From positions 2,356,001 to 2,420,000 of the forward strand of contig NZ_PZPL01000001.1 of the NCBI RefSeq assembly GCF_003044275.1: a stretch of DNA of 64,000 bases. Reading direction: 5' to 3'. The position numbers were made by a program, and so were the translations under genes. How positions within the stretch are numbered: the first letter of the stretch is position 1; the number at the start of each line of letters is the position of its first letter. This DNA is from Rathayibacter caricis DSM 15933 (lineage in GTDB: Bacteria > Actinomycetota > Actinomycetes > Actinomycetales > Microbacteriaceae). Below are positions 50,713 to 59,042 of this stretch, one piece after another. The notes below the pieces were generated by a model. The model was not told the DNA's origin. It saw only the letters and a program-made list of their open reading frames with translations, and searched no databases.

Positions 50713-52267
50713 CCCCCGCGACCAGGAGACGAGCATGCCCGCCACCCCGCCCTCGGGCCGCTCCTCCCGCGCCGACCGCCGGAGCGCCCGCGCCGGCTCG
50801 ACCGGCCGGCCCGGAGCCGCGACCACCGACTCCGTCGCGACGACGGCGCCGACACCGCCCCGCGATCGCCGCGCCTCCGCCGCCCGACGCCGCCGCAGCG
50901 CCCTGCGCACCGCGGTCGGCGTCGCCGGAGTCGTCCTCGCCGCGACCGCGGTCGTCCTGCCCCAGCTGCTCCCGCTGCCCGCCGCGACACGGGCCGCCGA
51001 CGGCGTCGTCGTGACGCCCGTGGCCGCCGACAGCACCCTCGTCTGCGGCGGCGATCTGCTCGACGCGACGCAGCCGGAGGAGCTCCGCGCGTTCGAGGGC
51101 TCCGGCACCTCGGTGTGGCCCGACGACGTCGTCCAGAGCTCGACGGCCCTCGACGAGCCCGATCTGGCGGCGCCCGGCAGCGGAGTCACGGGTCTCCTCG
51201 TCCCCGCGGAGTCCGATCCGGTTCCCGGCGGAGCGACCACCCAGTCGATCGCGAACGAGACGGTGTCGGGCCTGAGCGCGCTCGGCTGCGCAGAGCCCTC
51301 GGCCGACAGCTGGATCGTCGGCGGATCGACCGACATCGGCTCCACCTCGGTGCTCGTCCTCGCGAATGCGAGCGAGGTCGCGGCCACCGTCGATCTGGCG
51401 CTCTACGGGGAGAACGGCCCCCTCGAGGCCACCGGCGCGTCCGGGATCGTCGTCCCGGCCGGAACGGTCCGCGCCCTGCCCCTGGCCGGTCTCGCTCCCG
51501 ACGTCGTGCAGCCGGTGGTGCGGATGACCGCGCGCGGCGGGGAGATCGCTGCCAGCCTGCAGAGCACCGCCATCTCGGGGCTGACTCCGGTCGGCATCGA
51601 GACCACCGCCCCCTCCGCGTCGCCGTCGACGCTGACCGTCATCTCGGGCTACCGCATCGCCTCGCCTCCCGCCGAGACGTCGAGCGACGACGGCAGCGGG
51701 GGAGCGGGCAGCCCCGTGCTGCGCATCCTCGCGCCCGGCGAGGCGGACAGCACCGTGTCGATCGAAGTGGCGAACGAGGATCCGAGCGGCGCGGGCACGT
51801 CGACGCAGGTCGTGGTGCCGGCGGGCCGTGTCGGCGAGGTGCCGCTGTCCGGGCTCGCCGAGGGCTCCTACCGGATCACCCTGAACTCGGACGAGCCCGT
51901 CGTCGCCGCGGGGCGCACCACCTCGACCGGGACAGCCGGCACCGATTACGCCTGGTTCGCCTCCGGTACCTCGGTCTCGACGCCGTTCGGAGTGGCGAGC
52001 ACCGGCGAGCCCGGCGCGCGCCTCCACCTCGCGAACGCGAGCGACACGACCGCTTCGGTCGTGCTGGACGCGGCGTCCGGCTCGCGCACCGTCGAGATCG
52101 GGCCCTACTCCTCCGTCACCGTCGATCAGGGCATCGACCAGCTCGTCGTCTCGAGCGATCAGCCCGTGCAGGCGTCGGTGTCGATCGCGAGCGACGGGAG
52201 GATCGCGGCCTACCCGATCGTGCCGCCCGGTCCGCTCTCGTCGCCGATCACGGTGTACTCGCACTAG
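50705..52267 (+). CDS. DUF5719-family secreted/anchored protein
   Basis: A 520-residue protein: a basic, Pro/Ala-rich cytoplasmic segment (1-68), one membrane helix (about 69-90), then an all-outer, beta-rich region of Gly/Ser/Thr-rich repeats with LVLANASEVAATVDLALYG and LHLANASDTTASVVLDA, two related modules. This matches DUF5719 in actinobacteria. Role unknown; its coupling to the GT2/membrane protein suggests a joint function at the cell surface. ATG at 50705 is within the previous gene's end. Confidence 0.8.
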   Translation: MSDPRDQETSMPATPPSGRSSRADRRSARAGSTGRPGAATTDSVATTAPTPPRDRRASAARRRRSALRTAVGVAGVVLAATAVVLPQLLPLPAATRAADGVVVTPVAADSTLVCGGDLLDATQPEELRAFEGSGTSVWPDDVVQSSTALDEPDLAAPGSGVTGLLVPAESDPVPGGATTQSIANETVSGLSALGCAEPSADSWIVGGSTDIGSTSVLVLANASEVAATVDLALYGENGPLEATGASGIVVPAGTVRALPLAGLAPDVVQPVVRMTARGGEIAASLQSTAISGLTPVGIETTAPSASPSTLTVISGYRIASPPAETSSDDGSGGAGSPVLRILAPGEADSTVSIEVANEDPSGAGTSTQVVVPAGRVGEVPLSGLAEGSYRITLNSDEPVVAAGRTTSTGTAGTDYAWFASGTSVSTPFGVASTGEPGARLHLANASDTTASVVLDAASGSRTVEIGPYSSVTVDQGIDQLVVSSDQPVQASVSIASDGRIAAYPIVPPGPLSSPITVYSH

Positions 52268-52330
52268 GGCGGTCCGGGCCGCCGGGGTTCCGTCGACCGC
52301 GACGGCGATCTCGTGTTCGACAGGCCCTAG
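52264..52330. terminator. Nested inverted repeats between convergent genes
   Basis: CTAGGGC (52264-52270) pairs with GCCCTAG (52324-52330), and each arm contains the TAG stop of one gene. Inside lies CCGTCG-ACCG-CGACGG (52290-52305). Probable bidirectional terminator. Confidence 0.5.
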
Positions 52331-52785
52331 AGGTGGCGGAAGCGGTCCGGCGAGATGTCCCACGGATCGCGGCCGAGCAGCTCCGCCACGGCGCGGAACA
52401 CGTAGCTTTCGATGAGCAGCCGCTGGTGCTGGTCGTCGCGCCGGTGCAGCTTGGCCAGGCGCTCGATCGGAACGCGGTAGAGCGTGATGCGGCGCTCGGC
52501 GTGATCGACGCGCCAGCGGGCGATCCCGGTGGCCGCCAGGCGTGCCGGATCGACGTCGGGGGTGGCCGCGACATCGACGTGGATGCCCGCGAGCTCGTCC
52601 GGCCACGCGCCGCGGAGGTAGTCGATCGCGGAGCCGACCGTCAGCTCGAAGAAGTCGGTGCGGGTCTGCAGGAGGGGCAGGTGGGGCCCGGTGACCGGGC
52701 CGCGGATGCCGCGCCCGTGCCTGTCGCGGGATCCGCCCCGGGCCGAAGCCGCCTGACGGGCGGTGGAACGACGAGCACGGGGCAT
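52327..52785 (-). CDS. Metallopeptidase-family protein without HExxH
   Basis: A 152-residue protein: a basic N-terminus with RDRHGRGIRGPVTGP, then a small alpha/beta domain (DFFELTVGSAIDYLRGAWP, ITLYRVPIERLAKLH, LLIESYVFRAVAELLGRDPW). It resembles the actinobacterial branch of the zincin-like (DUF1025) family that lies beside DUF3499, but the helix where HExxH is expected reads LLIESYVFRAVAE, so zinc chemistry is unlikely. Function unknown. Confidence 0.75.
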   Translation of the reverse strand: MPRARRSTARQAASARGGSRDRHGRGIRGPVTGPHLPLLQTRTDFFELTVGSAIDYLRGAWPDELAGIHVDVAATPDVDPARLAATGIARWRVDHAERRITLYRVPIERLAKLHRRDDQHQRLLIESYVFRAVAELLGRDPWDISPDRFRHL

Positions 52786-52801
52786 GCCTCCAGCCTATTG
52801 C

Positions 52802-52807
52802 TACTGT
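52802..52807 (+). promoter_or_regulatory. -10 element, leaderless start of the DUF3499 gene
   Basis: TACTGT followed by seven bases and ATG 52815. Confidence 0.5.
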
Positions 52808-52814
52808 GGGCGCG

Positions 52815-53027
52815 ATGAACGGACGGCAGTGCTCGCGGACGGGCTGCAGCGCCCCGGCCGTCGTCACGCTGACCTACGACTACGGCGACTCCCTCGTCGC
52901 GGTCGGCCCGCTCAGCCCCGCACCCGATCCGCACGGCTACGACCTGTGCGAGGAGCACGACCGGCGGCTCTCGGTGCCGGTCGGCTGGAGCGTGATCCGC
53001 TACCGCGAGCCGTCGATCGAGGGCTGA
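52815..53027 (+). CDS. DUF3499-family small zinc-ribbon-like protein
   Basis: A 70-residue protein: RQCSRTGC and YDLCEEHDRR supply three Cys and one His, a likely metal site, with VTLTYDYGDSLVAVGPL between. This is the DUF3499 pattern, conserved in actinobacteria near whiB2 and phosphomannomutase genes. ATG 52815 is chosen over GTG 52806 because it starts right at the conserved core and follows a -10 hexamer. Its last 28 bases overlap the convergent RDD gene. Confidence 0.82.
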   Translation: MNGRQCSRTGCSAPAVVTLTYDYGDSLVAVGPLSPAPDPHGYDLCEEHDRRLSVPVGWSVIRYREPSIEG

Positions 53028-53863
53028 TCCGTGCGCGGCGGGAAGCCCCGGGGCCCCGCCGAGAGCACGGGCGCCAGCCGCTCGAGGCGGTCGGCCGACA
53101 GGCGGAGGGCGCGCTCCTCGCGGGCGCGGCGCAGGGCGGCGACCGCCAGCAGGAAGTCCTCGGCCGGCGCCGCGGGCACCGGCGACACGAAGGCCGACGC
53201 CTCGTGGGCGAGGGAGGCGGCCAGCCGGGAGCGGGACGGCTCCGTCATGCCGCCGCGCTGCCGGAGGAACTGGGCGAGGCGGCGCGCGAGGGCGTCGGGC
53301 AGACGGGCGACGTCGGCGGTCGCCGCCCAGCCGAGGAGCGGAGCCGGGACCTCGGCCTGCAGCGGAGCCGCCGCGGGGACGCGCTCGAGCTGGCTGTGGG
53401 TGCCGGCGAGGACGTCGCCGAGGCGGCGGGAGCGGCGCGAGAGCAGCCCGACGACCGCGGCGAGACCGCCCGCCGTCATCACGATCTCGAGCACGGCGGT
53501 CAGGCCGCGCACGAGGGCGTGGCGGAACGAGATCGCACCACCGTCGTCGCGGACGACCCGGGCGCCGACAGCGAGCTTGCCGAGCGAGCGTCCGCGCGTG
53601 GCCGTCTCGACGACGACCGGGACGAGGACGAGGGAGGTCACGAGGGCGGCGACGCCGACCGCCGCGGCGGCCGACGCGTCGAGCCCGCCGTCGCCCGCGA
53701 GGACCGAGACCAGGTAGAAGAGCAGGAGCGCGAGCAGGAGCTCGGCGACCAGATCGATGATCGCCCCGCACGCGCGCAGGACGAAGCTGGTGACGGGCAC
53801 CTCGAGGGCGATCGCCTCGCCGGTGACCAGGCCGTCGTCGTCGTCCGCCCGATCGGTGCCCAT
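53000..53863 (-). CDS. RDD-family membrane protein
   Basis: A 287-residue protein. Residues about 20-150 are an RDD domain with three membrane helices (SFVLRACGAIIDLVAELLL, TRGRSLGKLAVGARVVRD, RRLGDVLAGTHSQLERVP with the typical RxLGD). The C-terminal half is soluble, helical and Arg-rich. In actinobacteria RDD proteins sit beside SpoIIM and MoxR/DUF58 genes, as here. Start ATG 53863 follows TTAGAT by 7 nt; ATG 53872 is a less likely option. Function unknown. Confidence 0.83.
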   Translation of the reverse strand: MGTDRADDDDGLVTGEAIALEVPVTSFVLRACGAIIDLVAELLLALLLFYLVSVLAGDGGLDASAAAAVGVAALVTSLVLVPVVVETATRGRSLGKLAVGARVVRDDGGAISFRHALVRGLTAVLEIVMTAGGLAAVVGLLSRRSRRLGDVLAGTHSQLERVPAAAPLQAEVPAPLLGWAATADVARLPDALARRLAQFLRQRGGMTEPSRSRLAASLAHEASAFVSPVPAAPAEDFLLAVAALRRAREERALRLSADRLERLAPVLSAGPRGFPPRTDQPSIDGSR

Positions 53864-53866
53864 GGC

Positions 53867-53876
53867 TATCATCTAA
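53867..53876. promoter_or_regulatory. Overlapping divergent -10 elements
   Basis: Plus-strand TATCAT (53867-53872) serves the gene at 53881 with 8-nt spacing; minus-strand TTAGAT (53876-53871) serves the gene at 53863 with 7-nt spacing. Only 17 bp separate the two start codons, so both mRNAs would be leaderless and the promoters would exclude each other. Confidence 0.5.
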
Positions 53877-53880
53877 ACAG

Positions 53881-54876
53881 ATGGACATCGACGCTCTCTC
53901 GACCGCTCGTGCGGAGCACTGGCGCCGCCTGGACGAGCTCTCGCGCAAGCGGAGGCTGACCGGCGACGAGGCGGACGAGCTGGTGGAGCGGTACCAGTCC
54001 GCCTCCGCCGATCTCGCCGCGATCGCCTCCACGGCCGGCTCGACCGCCGCGGGCGCCAGGCTCGCGGTCTCGCTGTCGAGGGCGCGCGGTCGGCTCACCG
54101 GGACGGGCGAGGACCCGCTGGCGGCGGTCTCGCGCTTCGCGGTCGTGACGCTCCCCGCGGCGCTGCACCGACTCCGCTGGCTGACCCTCGCGGTCGCGCT
54201 CGCCACGGCGCTGATCGCGACCCTGTTCGCGGTGTGGATCCTCGGCGACGCACGGCTGCTGGCCTCGCTCGGCGACGACGAGCAGCTGCGGCGCTTCGCC
54301 GAGGACGACTTCGTCGACTACTACTCCGAGAACCCCGCCGCGTCCTTCGCCGGCCAGGTCTGGACCAACAACGCGTGGATCGCGGCGCAGTGCGTCGCCT
54401 TCGGGATCGTCGGTGTCTACGTGCCGTACATCCTCCTGCAGAACGCGCAGAACCTGGGCACCTCCGTCGCCGTCATGTTCCACTACGGCGAGGGCGACAC
54501 CTTCTTCCTCTACATCGCCCCGCACGGTCAGCTCGAGCTGACCGCGGTGTTCGTCGCCGCGGCGGCGGGACTGCGCATCTTCTGGGCCTGGATCGCGCCG
54601 GGAGCGCGCACGCGCGGGCAGGCCCTGGCCGAGGACGCGAGGAGCCTGTTCACCGTCGCGATCGGGCTGGTCTTCGTGCTGTTCGTCGCCGGGGTCATCG
54701 AGGGCTTCGTGACGCCGGCCCCGTGGCCGTGGTTCGTCAAGATCGGGATCGGCTCGGCGGCGCTGCTCGCCTTCCTCGCCTACATGATCGTGCTCGGCGG
54801 CCGTGCGGCGCGCGCGGGCGAGACCGGCGACCTCGACCGTGCGGCCCGCGGCTCCCGGAGCATCGCCGACGCCTGA
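53881..54876 (+). CDS. SpoIIM/DUF95-family membrane protein
   Basis: A 331-residue protein. Residues 1-100 are soluble and helical (AEHWRRLDELSRKRRLTGDE); then five or six membrane helices with NAWIAAQCVAFGIVGVY, FHYGEGDTFFLYIAPHGQLELTAVF and AGVIEGFVTP, typical of stage II sporulation protein M relatives. This organism type does not sporulate, so the role is likely general envelope function with the MoxR/DUF58 genes. ATG 53881. Confidence 0.85.
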   Translation: MDIDALSTARAEHWRRLDELSRKRRLTGDEADELVERYQSASADLAAIASTAGSTAAGARLAVSLSRARGRLTGTGEDPLAAVSRFAVVTLPAALHRLRWLTLAVALATALIATLFAVWILGDARLLASLGDDEQLRRFAEDDFVDYYSENPAASFAGQVWTNNAWIAAQCVAFGIVGVYVPYILLQNAQNLGTSVAVMFHYGEGDTFFLYIAPHGQLELTAVFVAAAAGLRIFWAWIAPGARTRGQALAEDARSLFTVAIGLVFVLFVAGVIEGFVTPAPWPWFVKIGIGSAALLAFLAYMIVLGGRAARAGETGDLDRAARGSRSIADA

Positions 54877-54883
54877 CGCGTTC

Positions 54884-56191
54884 TCAGAGCCGCCCGGCCG
54901 CCTTGAGCGCGAGGTAGCGGTCGGCGAGCGCCGGCGGGAGCTTCTCCGGAGTGCCGAGCACGACGTCGCCGCCGAGCCGGCGGACGGCGGCGGAGAGGCG
55001 GTCCGCGTCGCTCAGCGAGCGCTCGGCCGCCGCGGCGGTGTAGACGGCCGCGCGGTCGCTCCGATCGGCCGCCATCTCGACGAGCTCGGGATCCACGGCG
55101 CACGCCACGACGACCGTGTGGGTGCGGGTGAGCTGGGGGAGCACCGCGAGCAGGCCCTCGGACGCCCCGACCGAGTCCAGCGCGGTCAGGAGGACGACGA
55201 GCGAGCGCTGCGAGACCAGGGCGCGCACCTGCGCGGGCACGGCCGACCAGTCGGTCTCGATCAGCTGGGGCTGCACCGGCGCCAGCGCGTCGACGACGCG
55301 GCCGAGCACCTCGCTGCCGGTGGCGCCGTGGACCCGTGCCCGACGGGTGCGGTCGAACGCGAGCACGTCGATCCGGTCGCCGGCGCCGGCAGCCAGAGCC
55401 GACAGGAGCAGTGCCGCCTCGATCGCGGTGTCCAGCCGCGGCTCGTCCGCGATCCGCGCCGCGGAGGTACGACCGGTGTCGAGCACGACGACCACCCGGC
55501 GGTCCCGCTCCGGGCGCCAGGTCCGCACGACGGGCTCGCGGCGGCGGGCGGTGGCCCTCCAGTCGAGGGAGCGGACGTCGTCTCCGCGGACGTACTCGCG
55601 GAGGCTGTCGAACTCGGTGCCCTGCCCGCGGATCATCACGCTCGTGCGGCCCTCGAGCTCGCGCAGCCGGGCGAGCCGCGAGGGCAGGTGCCGGCGCGAC
55701 CGGAACGGCGGGAGCACCCGCACTGTCGCGGGGGCCGAGCGCGTCGCCTGCCGCCCGGCGAGGCCGAGGACCCCGTTCGAGCGGACGGTCACGTGCAGCG
55801 CCCGGCGCTCGCCGCGCCTGCGCGGCTCGAGCACCGTCGTGACCGCGCGGCGCTCGCCAGGTGGCAGCCGGAGGGCGGTGCAGGTGCGCAGCGCCCCCGC
55901 TGACGGCTCCCAGGCGTCTCGGACGACGCCCGTGATGCGGCGACGGCCGGTGTTCGTGATCAGCAGCTCCGCCTCGGCGCGCTCACCGAGGCGGACCCGG
56001 TCGGGGACGCTCCGCTCCAGGACGATCGCGCGCGGCGACCCCGCGACGAGGAGGTCGATGCCGACCAGGACGCACCAGGCGAGCAGCCAGAGCGCGAGCA
56101 CGACGACGGCGGCCTGCGCGCTCCCACCGAGCAGGACGACAGGCACGAGGCCGACGAGGAGGACGAGGACGGAGCGTCCGGTGAGGTGCAC
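54884..56191 (-). CDS. DUF58-family protein
   Basis: A 435-residue protein: two membrane helices (about 8-50), a beta-rich middle, and the DUF58 core ([30 protein letters not shown]) leading to a VWA-like fold ([14 protein letters not shown], with the MIDAS-type D-x-G/S-x-S altered to DTGRT). DUF58 proteins pair with MoxR ATPases; the GTG at 56191 is 3 bp after the MoxR stop. Likely a partner in assembly of a membrane or secreted complex. Confidence 0.88.
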   Translation of the reverse strand: MHLTGRSVLVLLVGLVPVVLLGGSAQAAVVVLALWLLAWCVLVGIDLLVAGSPRAIVLERSVPDRVRLGERAEAELLITNTGRRRITGVVRDAWEPSAGALRTCTALRLPPGERRAVTTVLEPRRRGERRALHVTVRSNGVLGLAGRQATRSAPATVRVLPPFRSRRHLPSRLARLRELEGRTSVMIRGQGTEFDSLREYVRGDDVRSLDWRATARRREPVVRTWRPERDRRVVVVLDTGRTSAARIADEPRLDTAIEAALLLSALAAGAGDRIDVLAFDRTRRARVHGATGSEVLGRVVDALAPVQPQLIETDWSAVPAQVRALVSQRSLVVLLTALDSVGASEGLLAVLPQLTRTHTVVVACAVDPELVEMAADRSDRAAVYTAAAAERSLSDADRLSAAVRRLGGDVVLGTPEKLPPALADRYLALKAAGRL

Positions 56192-56194
56192 GGG

Positions 56195-57175
56195 TCAGAC
56201 CGGGACCCGGACCTGCTGCAGGATGCCGCCGAGGACGGCCTCGGTGCGCACGCCCTCGAGCTCGGCCTCCGGCTGCAGCTGGATCCGGTGGCGCAGGACC
56301 GGCAGGACCATCGCCTGCACGTGGTCCGGAGTGATGGATCCGTAGCCGTTCAGCCAGGCCCAGGCGCGCGAGGCCGCCAGGAGCGCGGTCGAGCCGCGAG
56401 GGCTCACGCCGAGCTTCACGCTCGGGCTCTCGCGGGTGGCGCGGGCGATGTCGACGATGTAGCCCAGCACGTCGGGACCGGCCCCGACGCGGCGGACGGA
56501 CTCCTGAGCGGCGCGCAGGCGAGAGGCGTCGAGCACCGGGTGCACGCCGGCCGCGGCCAGGTCGCGCGGGTCGAAGCCCACGGCGTGGCGGGAGAGGACC
56601 TCGACCTCCACGTCGCGCGGCGGGATCTCGAGGACGAGCTTGAGCAGGAAGCGGTCGAGCTGCGCCTCGGGCAGCGCGTAGGTGCCCTCGTACTCGACCG
56701 GGTTCTGGGTGGCGGCGACGAGGAACGGATCGGGCAGCGCGAGGGTCCGCCCGTCGACGCTGACCTGGCGCTCCTCCATCGCCTCGAGCAGTGCGGCCTG
56801 GGTCTTGGGAGGGGTGCGGTTGATCTCGTCCGCCAGCAGGAGGTTCGTGAAGACCGGGCCCTCGCGGAACGCGAATCCGGAGGTCGAGGCGTCGTAGACG
56901 AGTGAGCCGGTGATGTCGCCGGGCATCAGATCGGGGGTGAACTGCACGCGCCGCGTGTCCAGCCCGAGCGACAACGACAGGGCGCGGACGAGCAGCGTCT
57001 TCGCGACTCCGGGGACGCCCTCGAGCAGCACGTGACCGCCCGCGAGCAGGGCGATGAGCAGTCCCGAGACCGCGCCGTCCTGACCGACGACGGCGCGGCC
57101 GACCTCGGTGCGGACGCGGTCGAGCTCGCCGCGCAGCGCGTCGTCGGCGATCGGCGGGAGGGTGGAGTCGGTCAT
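56195..57175 (-). CDS. MoxR-family AAA+ ATPase
   Basis: A 326-residue ATPase: Walker [10 protein letters not shown] (52-60), Walker B LLLADE (112-117), [28 protein letters not shown], and [22 protein letters not shown] (sensor 1 and arginine region). MoxR proteins act as chaperones for VWA/DUF58 proteins. ATG at 57175 overlaps the DUF4350 stop (ATGA). Central gene of a five-gene minus-strand operon. Confidence 0.93.
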   Translation of the reverse strand: MTDSTLPPIADDALRGELDRVRTEVGRAVVGQDGAVSGLLIALLAGGHVLLEGVPGVAKTLLVRALSLSLGLDTRRVQFTPDLMPGDITGSLVYDASTSGFAFREGPVFTNLLLADEINRTPPKTQAALLEAMEERQVSVDGRTLALPDPFLVAATQNPVEYEGTYALPEAQLDRFLLKLVLEIPPRDVEVEVLSRHAVGFDPRDLAAAGVHPVLDASRLRAAQESVRRVGAGPDVLGYIVDIARATRESPSVKLGVSPRGSTALLAASRAWAWLNGYGSITPDHVQAMVLPVLRHRIQLQPEAELEGVRTEAVLGGILQQVRVPV

Positions 57176-58383
57176 CGGAGGGGGCCTTCCTGTCGTCGGG
57201 CGGGGTGCGGAGTCGGAGCGAGGGCGGCGCGCACGGCGCTCTCGAGACGGAGGAGGTCGTCGGAGGCGCTGACGAGCGCGCGGTCGTCCGCGGGCGTGTC
57301 GTCGACGAGCAGGCGGCGCAGGGCGACCGGGTCCCGGCCGAGCAGGTCGGCGGCTCCCGTCACGATCTCGTCGACCCCGGCGGAGGCGGACAGGCCGAGC
57401 ATCGAGGCGAGCCGCCGGAGCGTGCCGATGCGGAGCGCGTCGAGGGCGCGCAGCCGCGTCCCTCCGCGGGCGTAGAGGCGCGCGCGGCCGCGAGCGGTCT
57501 CGCTGGCGTGCACGACGACGGGCAGCGGCTCGACGGCGAGGGGGCCGAAGCGGCGACCGCGCCACACCGCCGCGGCGACGCCCACGCCGAGGAGCAGGAG
57601 GATCGCGGGCGTGACCCATCCAGGGGCGAGATCGGCGGGATCGACGGCCGCTTCTCCGCGGAGGTCGTCGAGGCTCACGCGGTACCAGACGAGCCGGTCG
57701 CGGGCCCCGAGGAGGTTCAGGGCGAGCGCGGCCCGGCCGCCCTCGTCGACGGTGCTGTTGCGGAGGAGGGCCGCGTCGCCGACGACCGTGACGTCCGCTC
57801 CTCCGGGGCTCGTGCCCGAGACCAGGGCGTAGGCGTCGTCGCCGGAGGGGAAGCAGCCTGTCGCTCCGCCGTCGAGGAGCCGGTAGGTCTGGCCGCCCGA
57901 GGGGATGCTCTCGGCGCGCGCGGCGGCGGGCAGACTGCAGTCCGCGTCGAGATCGCCGCCGTCGAGGGGCGCCCCGGCGAAGGCGGCGCCGGGCAGGAGC
58001 GCCTCGAGGGCGTCGCCGGTCGGCTGCACCAGGACGATCGCGGCGGCGGCGTCCTCGAGGTCCGCGTACTGGTCGGTGTCGAGCACGGCGTCGGAGTCGT
58101 CGACGAGAACGGTCGTTCCCGGGCCGGCCGCCGCGGTCGCGTCCTCGAGCACGTCCGCCCGGACCACGTCGACGCCCTGCTCGCGGAGGACCTGCGCCAC
58201 CGCGCGCGCACCATCCGGAGCGGCGCTGTCGGGATCGAGGTCCGGTGCGAGGGACGGCGCTCCCGTCGCGACGGTGAGCAGGAGGGTCCCGACCGCGACG
58301 AGGGCGAGGAGCACGGCCCAGAGGCGCCCCCGGCGCAGCAGCGCGCCGAGGGTGGGCGTCGACACCGTGTCGGTCGCGCTCAC
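57172..58383 (-). CDS. DUF4350-domain membrane protein
   Basis: A 403-residue protein with one helix near the N-terminus (22-42), an outer domain (about 50-245: LDPDSAAPDGARAVAQVL, TTVLVDDSDAVL, VVGDAALLRNS), a second helix (about 250-268), and a cytoplasmic tail (RGRRFGPLAVEPLPVVVHASE, RARLYARGGTR). This is the DUF4350 arrangement found with MoxR/DUF58/DUF4129. Overlaps both neighbours by four bases. Function unknown. Confidence 0.85.
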   Translation of the reverse strand: MSATDTVSTPTLGALLRRGRLWAVLLALVAVGTLLLTVATGAPSLAPDLDPDSAAPDGARAVAQVLREQGVDVVRADVLEDATAAAGPGTTVLVDDSDAVLDTDQYADLEDAAAAIVLVQPTGDALEALLPGAAFAGAPLDGGDLDADCSLPAAARAESIPSGGQTYRLLDGGATGCFPSGDDAYALVSGTSPGGADVTVVGDAALLRNSTVDEGGRAALALNLLGARDRLVWYRVSLDDLRGEAAVDPADLAPGWVTPAILLLLGVGVAAAVWRGRRFGPLAVEPLPVVVHASETARGRARLYARGGTRLRALDALRIGTLRRLASMLGLSASAGVDEIVTGAADLLGRDPVALRRLLVDDTPADDRALVSASDDLLRLESAVRAALAPTPHPARRQEGPLR

Positions 58384-59042
58384 CGGCGGTCCGCCGTGCT
58401 CGAGAGCGGGTCGAGGGGAGCGGCCTCCCGGGCGAGCGAGTCGTCGAGCGCACGGATGCGCGCGTAGTCGTCGGTGCCGCCCGGACGGTCGAGGTACCGC
58501 ACGCCGTCGAAGTCGTCCGCGGCGCGTCGGAGGGCCGCCGAGGCCGCGGGGAACACGGCCTGCGCGCGTCGGGCGAAGCCGTGCGCGGTCGTGCCCGGCG
58601 AGGCGCGCACGAGCGTCCGCTCGTCGAGAGCGCGGACGAGGGCCCGGAAGCGCTCGATCACCGCCTCGTCCCAGTCGCCGCGAGCGGCCGCCGCGTCGGC
58701 CAGCGCGCGGAGCTCGTCGGCCGACCGGCCGTCGTCCTCCGCGAGGACCGATCCGCGCACCGAGCTGCGGCGCCGCAGGCTCGGTCGCCCGGCGATCAGC
58801 AGGGCGGTGACCACGAGCGCCAGAACCACGAGCACCCCGATCACGGCGGCGATCGGGACGGCCGGTCCGTCGGTGGGGACGCTGAGCGACGTGAACCAGT
58901 CGCGGATCGCCTGCACGGCGCGATCGAACCAGCTCGGCTCCGCCGCGCGGTAGCGCGGATCCGCCAGCTCCTCGAGCAGGAGGCGGCGGGCCTCGCGGGC
59001 GTCGGGGTCGAGCGGAGCCGCGGCCAGGACGGCGCGGATCAC
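58380..59042 (-). CDS. DUF4129-domain protein
   Basis: A 220-residue protein: an outer N-terminus (AREARRLLLEELADPRY, SWFDRAVQAIRDWF), one membrane helix (about 64-86), and a cytoplasmic helical DUF4129 domain (DWDEAVIERFRALVRALDERTLV, TAHGFARRA). DUF4129 is often fused to transglutaminase proteins; here it stands alone. The GTG at 59042 overlaps the upstream gene's stop and its own stop overlaps DUF4350, so all are co-translated. Confidence 0.85.
   Translation of the reverse strand: MIRAVLAAAPLDPDAREARRLLLEELADPRYRAAEPSWFDRAVQAIRDWFTSLSVPTDGPAVPIAAVIGVLVVLALVVTALLIAGRPSLRRRSSVRGSVLAEDDGRSADELRALADAAAARGDWDEAVIERFRALVRALDERTLVRASPGTTAHGFARRAQAVFPAASAALRRAADDFDGVRYLDRPGGTDDYARIRALDDSLAREAAPLDPLSSTADRR

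Noticed and set aside
48019..51387. 1122-codon open frame on the minus strand
   Set aside because: Antisense to the GT2/membrane and DUF5719 genes; composition is Glu/Arg/Gly-rich without domains.
53881..54876. Evidence for sporulation
   Set aside because: SpoIIM-like proteins are widespread in non-sporulating actinobacteria, and no other sporulation gene is present.
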